Positions 49,545-61,835 of a DNA stretch of 64,000 nucleotides are shown piece after piece. Made by a program: the position numbers and the translations under genes. The first letter of the stretch is position 1; the number at the start of each line of letters is the position of its first letter. The notes under the pieces are model-generated. The model searched no databases. It had not been told where the DNA came from and worked only from the letters and a program-made list of their open reading frames with translations. Origin of the DNA: Stratiolaelaps scimitus (taxonomy: Eukaryota; Arthropoda; Arachnida; Mesostigmata; Laelapidae); NCBI GenBank assembly GCA_019614645.1, contig JABWDB010000002.1:20263501-20327500 (forward strand), written 5' to 3'.

Positions 49545-52500
49545 CATTGTATGTTGCAACATCGTGTGTTTAAAGTTGTATAAGTAAAATCATTACCGAC
49601 AAACTTGCCCTGATGAGCAACACCTATCGCATTCATCGTGAGCTGAGCGACGAGAAACTGGATTACCGAGGAATTGATGGAGATAAAAGACAAAGACTCT
49701 TGCTGATATTCTCTGTCGGTGAGGAGCCTTTGTCACTATCGGCAATATGAACACCTGCGTCCAGCAGCTTCATCGAGGCAGAGGGGTCATATCATCGTCA
49801 GCGCGTTGCAGCAAATTTTGTGATTGGACTTCCATCGCCTTAGGGGTTTAAGTTCCGGAGTTGCCGACTAATCCAGCGTGGTGATGAGAACGACGACCAT
49901 GATGACCCCTGTTTTGCCCATCTAGTGTAAAACGAATCACCTCTGACGTCTGAAGCGCTCTCGTCTGAGAGCTCGTACCACTGTTTTTAGCGTGACGACT
50001 GCTGGTTGATCGCATTGTGTATCCGCATGACAGCACTCATGCACAAGCCTCTTCTGCGGCTGTGCAATATATCTCTGAATTGGTGAAGTCATGAAACGGT
50101 GACTCGAAAGCGTAACTATGCTTACTGTTAATTGTTTTCAATGGTATCGCAAATGTTCTATGTGTCTCAATTTGTTCCCAGTGCTATCGTGCCTACGAGG
50201 ACGGTATAGGATGCGCTAGGAATGGAAGGCTTTGCTGCGTATTTGATTTGTCAAATAGCTAGTGTTGGTGTTCCCAACCCGCACGCTGGTCGCTCGCCCC
50301 CTCGAAACTCCGTGCGACTGGGGGGAGACGAGCTTCAAATTCGTAAGGGTGCTGCCTATACCTGTGCACTGAATGAAATGCGCACCTCGAGACTCATCGG
50401 GTCCCTTTCCTCTACAAAGGGTATTACGCTCTGCGAGGGCCGAGACAACTTGGTTTGGGCCGACACCGCCGCGTGGCTAGTGTTAACGTGAGCATACAGT
50501 GCGGTAGAGACTCATCGTTGGAGACAGAGAAGAAAGGACATCGTTGCGGTGGCTACAGTCGGCATCGTCCACGGTGCCTATTGGGAATAGATTGCCGTAC
50601 ACGGTGTTCGGCTTAGTTCGGCAGATACGAGTGGTCGTATTGTATAATATGGGATTTAGTGGTATCCGTAGTGTCGTAACGTACGGCAATGGATATCGTC
50701 GCGGTAGTGGTGCTCTAGTCTGTGACAGACCGATTCGTAATTGGCTCGCTTCTGCCGGTCCACTGGGACCAGCAGGGATGGGAGAGGGGTCACCGTAAAG
50801 AAATCTGCATAGAGACAAGATGGCGTTGACGCATCAGCGGAAAGTAGAGTCAAATCTGCATCGACATGGTGTACATCGATGTATTATATATGTAAATGTA
50901 ACATCAATGCTTACAGCAATAATCAGAGCTGTTGCTGCTTTCGATATAATAATAGCAGGATTTGTCTCTTTCATGATTATCTATCGAATAACAAGCCAAC
51001 ACAGCCGTCGCACCAAGTAGAGCAAGGGGTGTCGACAATATCACTACAGATACTCAAGCCAGCGCAGCCGGCCAATTCCCCAACGTGGTCCTGACTTCCA
51101 GCTTAAGGGTGGAACGCTGTCGGAATAAAGATAACGCCCCTATTCCCCTATGGAGTTCGTTCGTGCTCAGCGCTTGCACACATTCGTTGTCGTTCCCGTT
51201 TTATGCAACGGGTGGTAACGCTTGTCCGCCTCTGCCTCGACAATAAATTCAACATGTATCCTCCTCATATATCCGACGACAAGCGCTCGCTTCGACGTCG
51301 CGATTTAAGTCTCGCGGGGCAGGGCAATCTCCTTGCCCGGAACGAGGTGGCACGACTGCAGGCCCAATGTATTATATTGTAGCATGAACCCCGGTTGCCC
51401 TGCTTAGCCTTTCGCGCAGGCGTCTGCTGCGCGGCCGTTAAGACGCCCCCATTTTCTTCATCATCGATGAGATATGCGCCGATGGTTACGAGCGGCACCT
51501 TGAGCAGTATGCCCTCATGAGAAGTGAGGAGCTCTCGGTGCTGCCGGTGCCGCGGGCCAGTGGCGGTCGCCGAAGAACTGATGGGTGATTGGTGACAACA
51601 TTATGCAAATCCGACTTTCGGCTGACCCTTCGTCCGATGGGTCGACTGCTTCGGGCGCGCAGTCATCTCCGTCAGCAGTCGTTTGGCCTAGCGGCTCGAC
51701 GCTTGGCCAAGCAGAGACCAACGATATTTCACACCCCCTCGCCCAGCGAGACCCCTGTAGGCCAAGGCTGGGTCTCTCTGAACGACAGGGCCCCCAGATC
51801 GTTGCGTCCTACTCACGCCCGTTACACGCCTGTACGTACAAATTATTTCCATTTTGCAAATACTCGAGACAGTACATAGTAATTATGAACCAAAAGTTAC
51901 AAATTTCGGAAAACTTCGCCATTTTCGCAATTTCACTAAATTTCGATTTCAATAACATCTGTAAACCAAGATTTGTTAATGATAAGTCAACCTTTTTGAT
52001 GACACAGTCGCACTCCTCTCCGTAAAAAAATCTGTCGGTTTATTGGGTGTCTCCTAAAACACTATAGAGACCGAACCTTTACGGCTTCGGTCGCTACAAC
52101 TAGTCCACAACCAACACAGAAGTGCACACAGACCACTATTATGTAAATATATAAAAACGAATCAATTTCCCGACGGCCAGCCGTCATCTCAGACGGATGA
52201 CCTCGGAAATGACGTTACGCCAAAAGGAGTTTTCTTCATTCTCTTACGACTTGTCTGCCTTTTTCGGTCACGGTCCCGAGAGCGACTGCCGCCTTTACCA
52301 CACTCTAGGTCTTCCAGCGGTTGCGAGCCACGGCACCGTCGCCAGCCGTCGGCACTTTTCTCCTATTTCGTCCTCGTCGTGCTGGTTGTCCTTTGTGGCC
52401 GACCGCGTCCGTGCGGCCTACGATGGTGAACGTGGGTAGGTGCCGCCCGCGGGGCGCGCGTGACGGGACTGCGATTCCAAACGTTCAGCGCGCAGGCCCA

Positions 52501-52556
52501 ACCTCCTTACGTGAGGTGGGCGCCAGTGCGTCAGGACCAAGTTCAGGATAACGGTT

Positions 52557-52590
<34 letters not shown>

Positions 52591-53690
52591 ACATCTAACA
52601 GCCCAGCAAAGACAGGCAGTGGTACGGAGCGAGAACGATTCGATGCCGCCTCTGGAGGTCTCGAAATGCCTCGAGCTGCCTTCAAAGGGACTCTCAAAAA
52701 AGAGATAGAAGAAGAAGAAACAGAAGGAGTCTGCGACAGGCTGCAAAACGGAGGAGGCTACTCTTGGATGAGCGGCCTTGCCTGGTTCCTTTGTAGGCAG
52801 GCTAGTTAGGCGATATAACAAGCGGCGAAGTGTTCTTCATTACGATCGGAAAATCGAAACAATGATACGCGTGATGATACAGTAGAGGGTTATTGTTTTA
52901 AGCCGACAGTAGATCTAAAAGATACGACACGATGTTGAATTATCTGGCGGTTACATCTTGTTGAGAACAAACGAATTACATAGCAGAAAGTGTGGACTGA
53001 GACGTTTGATTTCATTGCCGTACCTCCTATTATGGCATCTCATATTCGCTATGTGAAATAGTACAAATGCATCTCGCGCTTGCAGTAGTTAACTTCAATT
53101 AGATTTTTGCATGTGGGAAAGAAGGTAAGAGAACCCGACTCATGTCAGATGCAGGCAATTCCTTCTTGATCTGCATTTTCCAGTTTTGACCTCACAAACC
53201 GTCCTGAAACAGCCACCTGTCGAGATCCTCGTAATCCGCTTCCTCCATGAGATTCGTCGGTTAGACCAACAATAGTGTCTAAGTGAATACCGACACACGT
53301 TCTAGCAATTACTAGGGAGCCCGGGTTTCACATTCAGGGGCACATTCGAACTATGCAGTGAGCAGAATTGGATATGCTGTTATACACTTCCAAAGATATT
53401 TCATTTGTGCCGTTGCTAAGGTCTTGTGCTGCGTTCGCGTTCTTTGCGAACCTGGCCAACCAAATGGACAATGAAAGTGAAAGCGAAATTGAGGGAGAGA
53501 TCGAGAGAAAGCGACGCCACGAGTCCCCCACAGCCAGCCCTTGCTCTTAGCCCGCGCCAGTCCTGCTCTCAACACTGGTTTGGGGACGGCGAAGGCAGTG
53601 GCGGTAGCGTCCGTAATAGCTTTTCATTCTTAGGCTTAAATTGACTTTTTATCGGAGAGAAAATATATTTTCTCGGCCCGGGTTCCTCTC
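49545..53690. other. Gene-free stretch
   Basis: Contains a (TC)n(TA)n compound run at 52557-52590 and moderately GC-rich patches at about 51190-51830 and 52290-52550. Frames of 60-146 codons overlap on both strands, with no family motif. Confidence 0.45.
52557..52590. repeat. Compound (TC)n(TA)n microsatellite
   Basis: About 16 bp of TC followed directly by about 18 bp of TA. Confidence 0.95.
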
Positions 53691-54460
53691 GACGCGTCCG
53701 CCGCAGGGTCCGCGGTAGCTGTAGAGTCCTCGTTCAAGTTGCGTCGTCCATTGGAGTCGCTGTCCCTAGCCGGGCTAGCGAGTGTGGCAGCCTGCTTAGA
53801 GCTCGCAGCGACGACCCCGCTGCCTTACTGCTTTCGTTCATTTCCAAGGAAGAGTGAGTGCGCATTTTCATCAATAATTCTTAGTGTGCTCAGCTCGCTG
53901 CTATCCGGCCCCCACTCTGCGTTGGTTGCTGTACGGCTGTGCTTTGATCTTGGTAAGGTCGCCCGGCACAGAGCGAAGGGCGCAGGTCCCTGCAGTAGAC
54001 TTCAGCTATTTCATTCGTCGGCGGTTGGCGGGCTAGCTGGCCGCTCTGTGTTGCAACAGTCTCAGCTTCAGGGCCATCCCGGTCCGGGGGGTTTGGCATA
54101 GTGGACAAGCTTGTGAACGAACCAACGAAAGGGCAGGAGAGGAATAGTGCGAGTAAATAGGGCTGAATCGTGGAGGAGGATGGCCCAGCACTTACGGATA
54201 CTCGCTGAAATAGCTGACGGATGAGGAGCAGCGATATCGGGGGTGGGCGTCTAGCAGGACACAGAAAAAAAAGAAAAAAGAGAACGAACCAAAAATCGAC
54301 GAAGCCGGAGGCGGGCCGCCGCGGTACGTTGATGCTTCGACGAGAGCTTCTTAGCTTGTCGCCAAGCGGCCATAAAATATTGATCAATAAGGGCATCGTC
54401 GTCATCGCCTGCGCCGACATCCTTGCTACGAACAGACATCTTGCGATTTAGCCGGCAGCG
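53690..54460. other. GC-rich island 9
   Basis: GC-rich. A 176-codon minus-strand frame (53890-54420) and a 120-codon plus-strand frame (53739-54101) overlap. The minus frame has a Phe/Leu-rich patch, the complement of an A-rich run (aaaaaaaagaaaaaagag near 54266), and no domain I recognise. Confidence 0.35.
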
Positions 54461-54656
54461 GGGAACAGCATTGAGGACACAGCCTGTATACAAACAGGGC
54501 GGTGTTCTATTGACGAAAGAATGAGCGAAGGGACACCGACGAGGGCCTGATCGGGCCTCGTTACGTCATCTAATCTTCTCGAGGCTGACGAATCTGACGG
54601 ACGCCTCAGCGTTGAGAACTAGCAAGTGCGAGCCCCTATGATGGCCTTCTATGAAC

Positions 54657-54657
<1 letters not shown>

Positions 54658-54698
<41 letters not shown>

Positions 54699-54699
54699 G
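54658..54699. repeat. (TA)n microsatellite
   Basis: A TA run of about 42 bp with one phase shift (atattatat) near its right end. Confidence 0.95.
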
Positions 54700-54982
54700 C
54701 ACATAGTAATAAAGAAGTGATTGCTGACCAGACTTACAGGCGAACATCAACTCGTTATTGGCATCAACAAGTATTAACGCTACCTGTGTGATAACATTTC
54801 AACGAGTAAAGAGTATGGCGTATTATTTGTATCTTCTCCGGACGTAGACAATGATACTGATTTGTATTTCCAAAACATGTACTGTCCGGTTATAATATAA
54901 AGAAATCATATCGAGGTTGTTTGTAGAAGTCCTCTTTCTCAAAATACAATATAATGATTTACCGCTAAACTAAAATATCAGT

Positions 54983-55061
54983 CATATCAGAGCACTTTTT
55001 TTTATGAGGAAAGACGGAAATACCTACCCCGCTTTCCCCACGCCTCCCATATCAGAGCACT
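54983..55061 (+). repeat. 14-nt direct repeat pair
   Basis: CATATCAGAGCACT occurs at 54983-54996 and again at 55048-55061, in the same orientation, just before a (TA)n tract. Confidence 0.8.
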
Positions 55062-55065
55062 AATA

Positions 55066-55066
55066 C

Positions 55067-55098
<32 letters not shown>
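55066..55098. repeat. (TA)n microsatellite
   Basis: A TA run with two CA interruptions on its left. Confidence 0.95.
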
Positions 55099-55425
55099 GC
55101 GTTAGGGTACGTCCTTTCTCCAATATATAATAGAACGAAGTCCTCGAGACGATGTGTTGACATATTCAGAGCAATACTCACTATTGCATTTGAGGCAGGA
55201 TTGTGGCGTTCGTGAGGATATCGAATGCTCGGGCTGTGAGAGAGCACGCCACCTATTCCGGCGCCACGCTTCAGGCGGATTCCTCAGAAGCTCGTTTCGG
55301 TTTGGCGGGGCTATACCGAACGTGAGGTGCAAGACTAGGTAGGTCTCAACCACGTCGGGTAGTCAGTCAGAATCCACTACAGTCTACTGGTGAGAAAAGG
55401 AGAAGGGGTGAAGGTCGTTTGCATA

Positions 55426-55456
55426 GAAAGGTTTTATGGGTTTTATAAAACCTTTC
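55426..55456. repeat. Perfect 12-bp hairpin
   Basis: GAAAGGTTTTAT (55426-55437) is exactly complementary to ATAAAACCTTTC (55445-55456), with a 7-nt loop (gggtttt). Confidence 0.85.
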
Positions 55457-55647
55457 ACGAGCGAAAGATCCCTTTACACCAATCTCGTCCGACCCGGAAA
55501 TTCGTACACCATGAGCCTGTCAGTGGCCAATAAGATCTTGCCAAGAAGAATCGAAGTTGGAGCTGTTCTACGATAGACGGCATAGACCACTCCGGACGCT
55601 TTCGGGACAACCCGAACGTAAATTGTACCCATGTTCAATAGACCTGC

Positions 55648-55683
<36 letters not shown>
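55648..55683. repeat. (TA)n microsatellite
   Basis: An uninterrupted TA run of about 36 bp, bounded by gcg on the left and tgcg on the right. Confidence 0.95.
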
Positions 55684-55686
<3 letters not shown>

Positions 55687-56764
55687 TAGCTTTTAAATGC
55701 GTACCACACTGCCGGTGGCGACTATCCCATAGCGGTAGATAATGTGGAAAATTATGAGACAATGACCAGGCAGGCTGCAGGGGTGTGAAGACTACGGCGA
55801 AGGCAGTTACGGCCCTACGGCAAAGATAGGAAGCGTATATTGTCGACGAGTGAGAACATGCACTTTCAAAAGTGGCATTGCTTTGCGACGCTTACGCAAA
55901 TACATTGCCATTAAAGTAGCATACACTTGGCTGGGGAGATATACCATAGTACTATATGTTTGGGTGCTTCGATGAATCAAATAAGTAACATACGAACAAA
56001 TAATCAAACAAATAGTATGGCGAACTTTGTAATAATGTTGTGCAATACTCTACGTGCGGATGCAATACTGTAACTATGTATGACAGTTTGTTTGACCGAA
56101 CTGGTAAGCCAAGAAGCTAGAACGTCCCATCGATACTAACGTGTTGTGTCGCACATTTTGCAATAACAACTTAACATTAAATAGATGGGCCGAGAGTCAA
56201 ATTTGCATGCCACCCACCTTGTACTGCATTATTGAATAAGAACGAGCTTTCCAGTATCTCGACTATGAAGTGGTAGTAGTACATACATTATTATTCTTTT
56301 AATAAAGGCCCCCGGACGGGGCCTGCACTAGACGCCACCGTTGGGAGGGTGTCTAACGTATGTTTCGGCTGCAGTGAGTGGAACGAGAATATTGCGTGGG
56401 CTCGAGGCTAAAGAGGAAGGCTATAATAAATACGAGCCATAATGTACAGATCGCATTCGCTCTGCGCTGCCGTTCGCGACGACACGTGTAGGTCTCGACA
56501 TCTGCCTTACCCCATCTATACAGCGATAGCATCGAATAAGGTAGTAATTTTGGTCCATGTTTTTAGCGCGTGCCGTCAGTCACTCATTGATGAGATGCAC
56601 CTAGCTATAACGTGGCTGCAATGATGAGTCATTGCACTCTTTCAGCTTATAGAAAAATGGAGCAGATACTCCAACGAGCAGGTGTGGTATATCTAAAATA
56701 TTGTCGAGACATATTTACCACAATACGTTTTATTTATTTAATTTTAGTCACCTGCGTCAGGTAC

Positions 56765-56765
<1 letters not shown>

Positions 56766-56807
<42 letters not shown>
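56766..56807. repeat. (TA)n microsatellite
   Basis: An uninterrupted TA run of about 42 bp. Confidence 0.95.
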
Positions 56808-56808
<1 letters not shown>

Positions 56809-58136
56809 GGTGTGTTTAAGAGGTATGTGTCATAAGGAGCTCTAAATTTCGCAAGTTTCTCAAAACAAGTTCTAGTAATCGTTCTCAAATTCGCCAGGAC
56901 ACCGCGAGTTTACCCGAGAGAACCCTTGTTCGAAATGTCTGTACCTCTATTGTATTCGCTGTCGACTATGATAGATATGATAGTATAATATTAGCGGGTG
57001 CATGCATCGATGTGCTACGAAATCAAAGAAAACGTTCAACAAGTTCAACAACCCCTCGGCATCAGTCCCTTCTGAGGACCTCTTTCTCAGAATGGCCGAG
57101 CTTCCCGACCTGTCCAGTTTATCTTCGGCCTTCAGTTCCAGTTTCCTTTATGGCCTAAAAGAAGCGATGAGGGCGACTCTGCAGTCAGCTATTCTCTATC
57201 CACGAGTAGACTGAGTCACAAGCGACGAGGAAAAATTACTCGAGGGCTTCGCCCTTCGAGCTAAGATAAGCGGCATCCACGCCGACTGTTACGACGTTGT
57301 CGATTAATTAGCCTGACGCCCCAGATAATTGGGACCGTAATTATACCAGGCCACGATATAATAGACGCTAGACAAGCGTGCGGGTACTGCGGCCGTGTGC
57401 TAGCATCAACTCAACAAAAGCCGAGTTTGCCACATCGCAATTGGACGAGAAAATTTGACCTTATTTTAGAGCAAAAAGAAAAATCGAAGAGGGCATCGTA
57501 AGCGGCAATTCTTTCGTGGAGATGTGATTATCCGTAATACATTGGGGGTAAAGATCTATTTTACAACATATGTGCAAAGGACTTGTGATCGATGAGCCAC
57601 CTTGAACTCTCTGTGCCGGTAGTATCCGGTATTCACTGCTGTAGTATCTGATTTAGATCCGCTAATGACCAGAATGCGCCTTTTTCTGCCTCTTTTCGAA
57701 TATGTCCCTTTGTTTTTCTGTAATGATACCTTGGGAACGTGAGACGACAGACCCTGCAGCCGAGTCACTGCTCGCATAGTTGCATTTATTCAGCGAAATA
57801 AACACAAATTTCGCTGTGACTAACACACATGCTCGCGTATCTCCTAGTGACCTGAGACGTTGTGCAATACGTTCGGTAGGCAAATTGGTATCTGGTCGAA
57901 AAGAACGTGCATAAAATCATACATAAATCAATGTGGCCCTCCTGTTCAAATCCGAACAAGGTTATCGTCCCTTGTTCAATCCACCACTTATCGTGTGTCT
58001 CATATATACTTTGTGTACACATTCAAAACATTTACTGTCTCCAAATATATTACACAGTTATTTCATGTCGGCCTACATCATAGATGTTCTCCTCCTCTCA
58101 AAGATTGTCCCTCTGAACTCAACTATATTACCTCAT

Positions 58137-58160
58137 AATAATGGTAATAATAATAATAAC
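58137..58160. repeat. (AAT)n microsatellite
   Basis: AAT units with one GGT interruption. Confidence 0.9.
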
Positions 58161-59291
58161 CATGCAAAGGACAACACAAAATTCGCCATACACAAGATTG
58201 GGACGAACAGCTGCAGCGGCTGAGCCTTGTGTCCGAACACCAGCCCCTTTGTCGGTCCTGCTCTCGAGCTGCTCGTTCGTAGTTCCCTCTAAGTAAGTGT
58301 TTTTTCGTTGCGTAGCCTGGGGCAAACCAGGCGGGCCAATAGCTAAAGCGACGAAGGAAATACCTGCTTTTTATTCTCTACGGGAGCAAATGTAAATAAT
58401 CCAACATCACCACAAAGCCTCTATCTGGGATGGAGAAGGACCAACGTCCTACACACGGTAAACCTATATGTCGTTAGTGGGGTGACGTTTGGGCGTTCAC
58501 ATACATATATGAAAATGAGAAAATTGAGTGTCGAAATGGAAAACATATATAGCACCAACACAATAGGCAACGAATGATGTTTCTGCTACCGATTCACATT
58601 GAAGAACACCAATCACCCTGGGTACGGATGGCCAATCTTACCTGTAATTCAAAAGCAAAGACAAAGGTTAGGAACTTGTTCAAGCCCTGCTGTGCTAATT
58701 GTTTACCAATAATATAGGTTTTTTTTTTAAATTTCTGATTATGTATATGTGCCAAGGTATCTGTTCCAAGATGTTATTGTATACGTGCGCAACTGCGAGC
58801 TGTAATTACAGCATTTTGTAGCGGTCACCAGCTGGCACATTATCTTGGCTAAGATTTTCAGTCATACGGAGCAAATGATTAACAAGTTATTAACTAATAC
58901 TTTCACGTATGGTGCGCTCTTCGAGTTGAGTCCGAGAGCGTATTCCATCTCTAGTGCAAGGTAATCACCTCGAATAAAGCCAATAATAATAAGAATAACA
59001 ATATCTTCCTAAATCAGCTCAATCCATCCATATTATCGTAATTCCTTGTACTTCTTCGTCTGGATCCGGAATCGACTGTTTTTCTTCAACAACTGACATC
59101 AGTTCCAAAATCGATCTTGTCCAAGACTCAGAAAAATAGACAAGAAGTGTTCAGCCGCTCGGAAACATCGACCGCCAACTTCATCCAAGTTTGTGTACAA
59201 CAGAAGAAGAGTTTTGGCCGTCGGTGGGTGAATCTCTCGAACGGACAGGTTAAATTTCCTTCGTTGCTAGGCAGGCCCGTTCCTTCTCTCA

Positions 59292-60480
59292 GTGTCCCAG
59301 TACATTCTCCTGAACCGCTTAGCAAAGACTCTGCCGGACGACTGTACTGAGGGCGAATGCTACGCAGACGCTTGTCGACCAGAACTGTTCCCCTTTTCCT
59401 CGGCTCAGATCGACACCGTCTGCCTAGTCGCTCGGCTACCCCGTCTAGAAGGTCTAGCAAGCGAACCTCTGATTCCCACTTGGCCTACCCCGTCATCCAT
59501 ACCCCCTCTCCGTTCCGCCCAGTCTTTTCCACGTAACAGCGCACGAGCCAGTGTTCGCCTCCTTCTCTCCGCGAGCGAATTTGAAATCCGCCGACGCCGC
59601 CGCCGCCGCTGCTGCTGCACCGTGTGTCGATGTGGCGCCATCGCATTCGCTGGTTTGTCCGTGGCGAGGCTAACCGCAATGCAAGCGCCTACAACAATCG
59701 CAACTCTTCTACCCAACGTTCTTTACCTCTCTTCCCCGTTGGTCGGACGCCTATGTAGTCTGAGTCGTTCGAGGAGTGGGGCTGCTGTTCCCGACGGCGG
59801 CTGGTACACGCCGCAGGGAAAGTCCGGGGACGAAGCGCCGGGCCGATGGACTCGCATTCGTTTACGGAGAGGAAAGTTCTTACGGATGCACATGGATTCG
59901 CCGACCGGCCGGTGGCCTAGGGGCACTCCCGCCACAGCGTCCGTCGCCGCGACCGCCAGGGCTGCCGCGCTGCGTCGAGCCGCGATTGCTGCAACCCGCG
60001 GCACACTAATAGAAAAAGCACGGTTTCGTTCCCCCCACCGCATCGTTGTCGTCTGCTTATGCTCGTGCTACTGTGGCGCTAACCCCCTTTGGACGCTTCT
60101 TCGTGGTCGGTCGGTTCTTGCCTCCGCCCAGCCTAGCACAGCCGTACGTTTCTGCTTGCCCAACAAAAGCAGCAGCAGCAGTAGCACTACCCCCTGCGTC
60201 TGCCATGCGCTCCAAGCAATCAGTTGTGTTTACGTAGCGCCGCCACACCACTGGCAGCAGCAGTGGCCATAGGGACAAACGCGCGCGGAGCTGGCAGCGG
60301 CGCACTCAGAATCGAGCAGAGACTGCTGCTGCTGCGGGGCGAATCGAGGAGGCGGTTTTTGCGCAATCTGGATTGCGGCTTATTCCCCGACTGGGGCCTT
60401 TCTCATTGGGGGCATCCTATTGAGCGCGGCCCATTGGAACAAAAAACAGCGGGTCTCAGGACGGAATAGAGTCGGTAACG
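59292..60480 (+). other. GC-rich island 10 with the longest open frame; possible promoter or exon
   Basis: A plus-strand frame is open for 326 codons from a GTG at 59292 to a TAG at 60270-60272. The first ATG in that frame is at 59679, leaving 197 residues. The translation has an eight-Arg-and-Cys run from the GCC/GCT trinucleotide repeat near 59590-59620, Ala-rich and Ser-rich patches, and no domain I recognise. Antisense frames of about 100 codons are also open, so low stop density explains part of this. Downstream, at about 60365-60440, ATTGG/CCAAT-type elements recur (cattggg, cccattggaac), a composition often seen at promoters. It is better read as a candidate promoter/5' exon island than as a confirmed gene. 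Confidence 0.25.
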
Positions 60481-61540
60481 AAACGCAACGGCGGACAGCA
60501 TCCCTTTGTGGGGCTGCATCTCTGTCGCGGGCTCGAAATCTTTCGGGGTGAAATTACAAGGGGGTACGGCACCGGCGGCTGGATCGGAGAACTGGAAAGA
60601 GATGACGTGGGAGAGAGGGAGAATAACAGAGTGGGAGAGAAAGAGAGCGAGAATGAGAAGCAATGGGATTTAGTTGGTTCGATTAGATCCGTTTTTCGAA
60701 ACAGCGAGAAAAAAATTACAACAAAAAATCCTAAAGAGAATAAATGCAAGTTGAGGACACAACGTATGTGCTCGTATGTCATCGGTGTGCGCCACTTAAC
60801 TGACTATGGCGCCACTTAACTGAGGTAGTAGAGTAGGCAATCTCATAAAGGCGACAATTAACAACAATTTCAAAGTAGTTGACAAAAACGCCGATTTGTT
60901 CCATATCTCCTTTTGTTTTTATTTAGTAGACGCTTCCATTATTTAGTTCATATTCTTGTGTGTCCTAGTATGCGCAGCATCTCCTTTGGTTCACGACTGA
61001 AACCATTTGCCGATTATGCTACACAAGAGATTTTGCGACACAGTCGTCGTAGCTCGTAAACAAGTCAGATAGCTCGTGACTTGCCCGAGGAGGCGCATAA
61101 CAGAAGTGTACCCTTTTGATTTTCTCCGTTATATGTACACCGTAACACATCGTGGTAACATCGTTTTTTGTACGATTCTAAATAATTAAACACACAAGGC
61201 AAACTCGCTCGGGTCCTCTGTCGTCTCTTTGGAGAGTGAAGATCCACCCGACAACGAAGAGTCCTCTTGTACGTGAGCGGAATTGGTTGTCGTACGAAGC
61301 TTTCTGTTTGCGAGATGGCCTCGACAAATTAGGTCACCATTTTTCGTTCGCCTGTCAAGACTGAGTTTGCTGGGCGGACCGCCGCGCTAATACGACTGGA
61401 TCCAGCGGAAACGCAGTCCGAAGTTTCAATGTGAATTATTAAGCGGCTCACCTTTGGGGGGCCGCATAAAATAGAAAAAAGTCGGACCAGTTCTATTTTT
61501 AAATTTATGAGATTTTGGACATTTTCTCAGAATGTCTAAA
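60481..61540. other. Gene-free stretch
   Basis: Contains a purine-rich GA patch (about 60590-60660, which gives a Glu-rich open frame of 103 codons at 60508-60819) and a 20-bp tandem repeat at 60789-60828. No gene recognised. Confidence 0.45.
60789..60828 (+). repeat. 20-bp tandem repeat, 2 copies
   Basis: GCGCCACTTAACTGA is repeated exactly at 60789-60803 and 60809-60823 with a 20-bp period; the last 5 bases of each unit differ. Confidence 0.85.
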
Positions 61541-61599
61541 AATGATTCAGCTTTAATATACCACTACGACTTCTACTGCTTGCAAAAATAGTTACATCC

Positions 61600-61835
61600 T
61601 CCCTCGTATACCTATGTAGGTTCCTTCTCGGTAATTTGCATCGAATGCCATCGATGCACACACCGTCGACTGCCTTCACACTACACTGCTAGGATAATGG
61701 TTTGCACTCACTGTTATAAACATCTTTGCCCCGCCAACGAGATGCTCGTTCGTGCTCAAGTAAAAGCTTGTTTATCTGCGCGGCTTCTTCCAGATCGGGG
61801 TATGATATAATAACAGGTGAGAACAGAGGAGAGAA
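61600..61835 (-). repeat. Diverged repeat copy 1, protein-like on minus strand
   Basis: This segment matches 62705-62935 in the same orientation at a nearly constant offset of about 1105 bp. Examples are TTATCTGCG.GGCT.CTTCCAGATCGG, CCAACG.GA.G.T.GTTC.TGCT and GTTTG.ACTC.CTG. On the minus strand this copy is open for 51 codons. Its translation includes SYPDLEEAAQINKLLLEHER and then ASRWRGKDVYNSE, a charged, amphipathic sequence with the look of a real protein. I do not recognise the family. It may be a fragment of a transposon ORF or a decayed exon. Confidence 0.6.

Larger units (their letters stand above)
54461..59291. other. Gene-free stretch rich in TA tracts
   Basis: Four long (TA)n tracts occur within about 2.2 kb (54658-54699, 55066-55098, 55648-55683, 56766-56807). 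There is also a perfect 12-bp hairpin (55426-55456), a 14-nt direct repeat (54983 and 55048) and an (AAT)n run near 58137-58160. No gene recognised. Confidence 0.5.

Noticed and set aside
53890..54420. 176-codon minus-strand open frame
   Set aside because: Its Phe/Leu-rich centre is the complement of an A-rich run, and the opposing plus-strand frame is also open.
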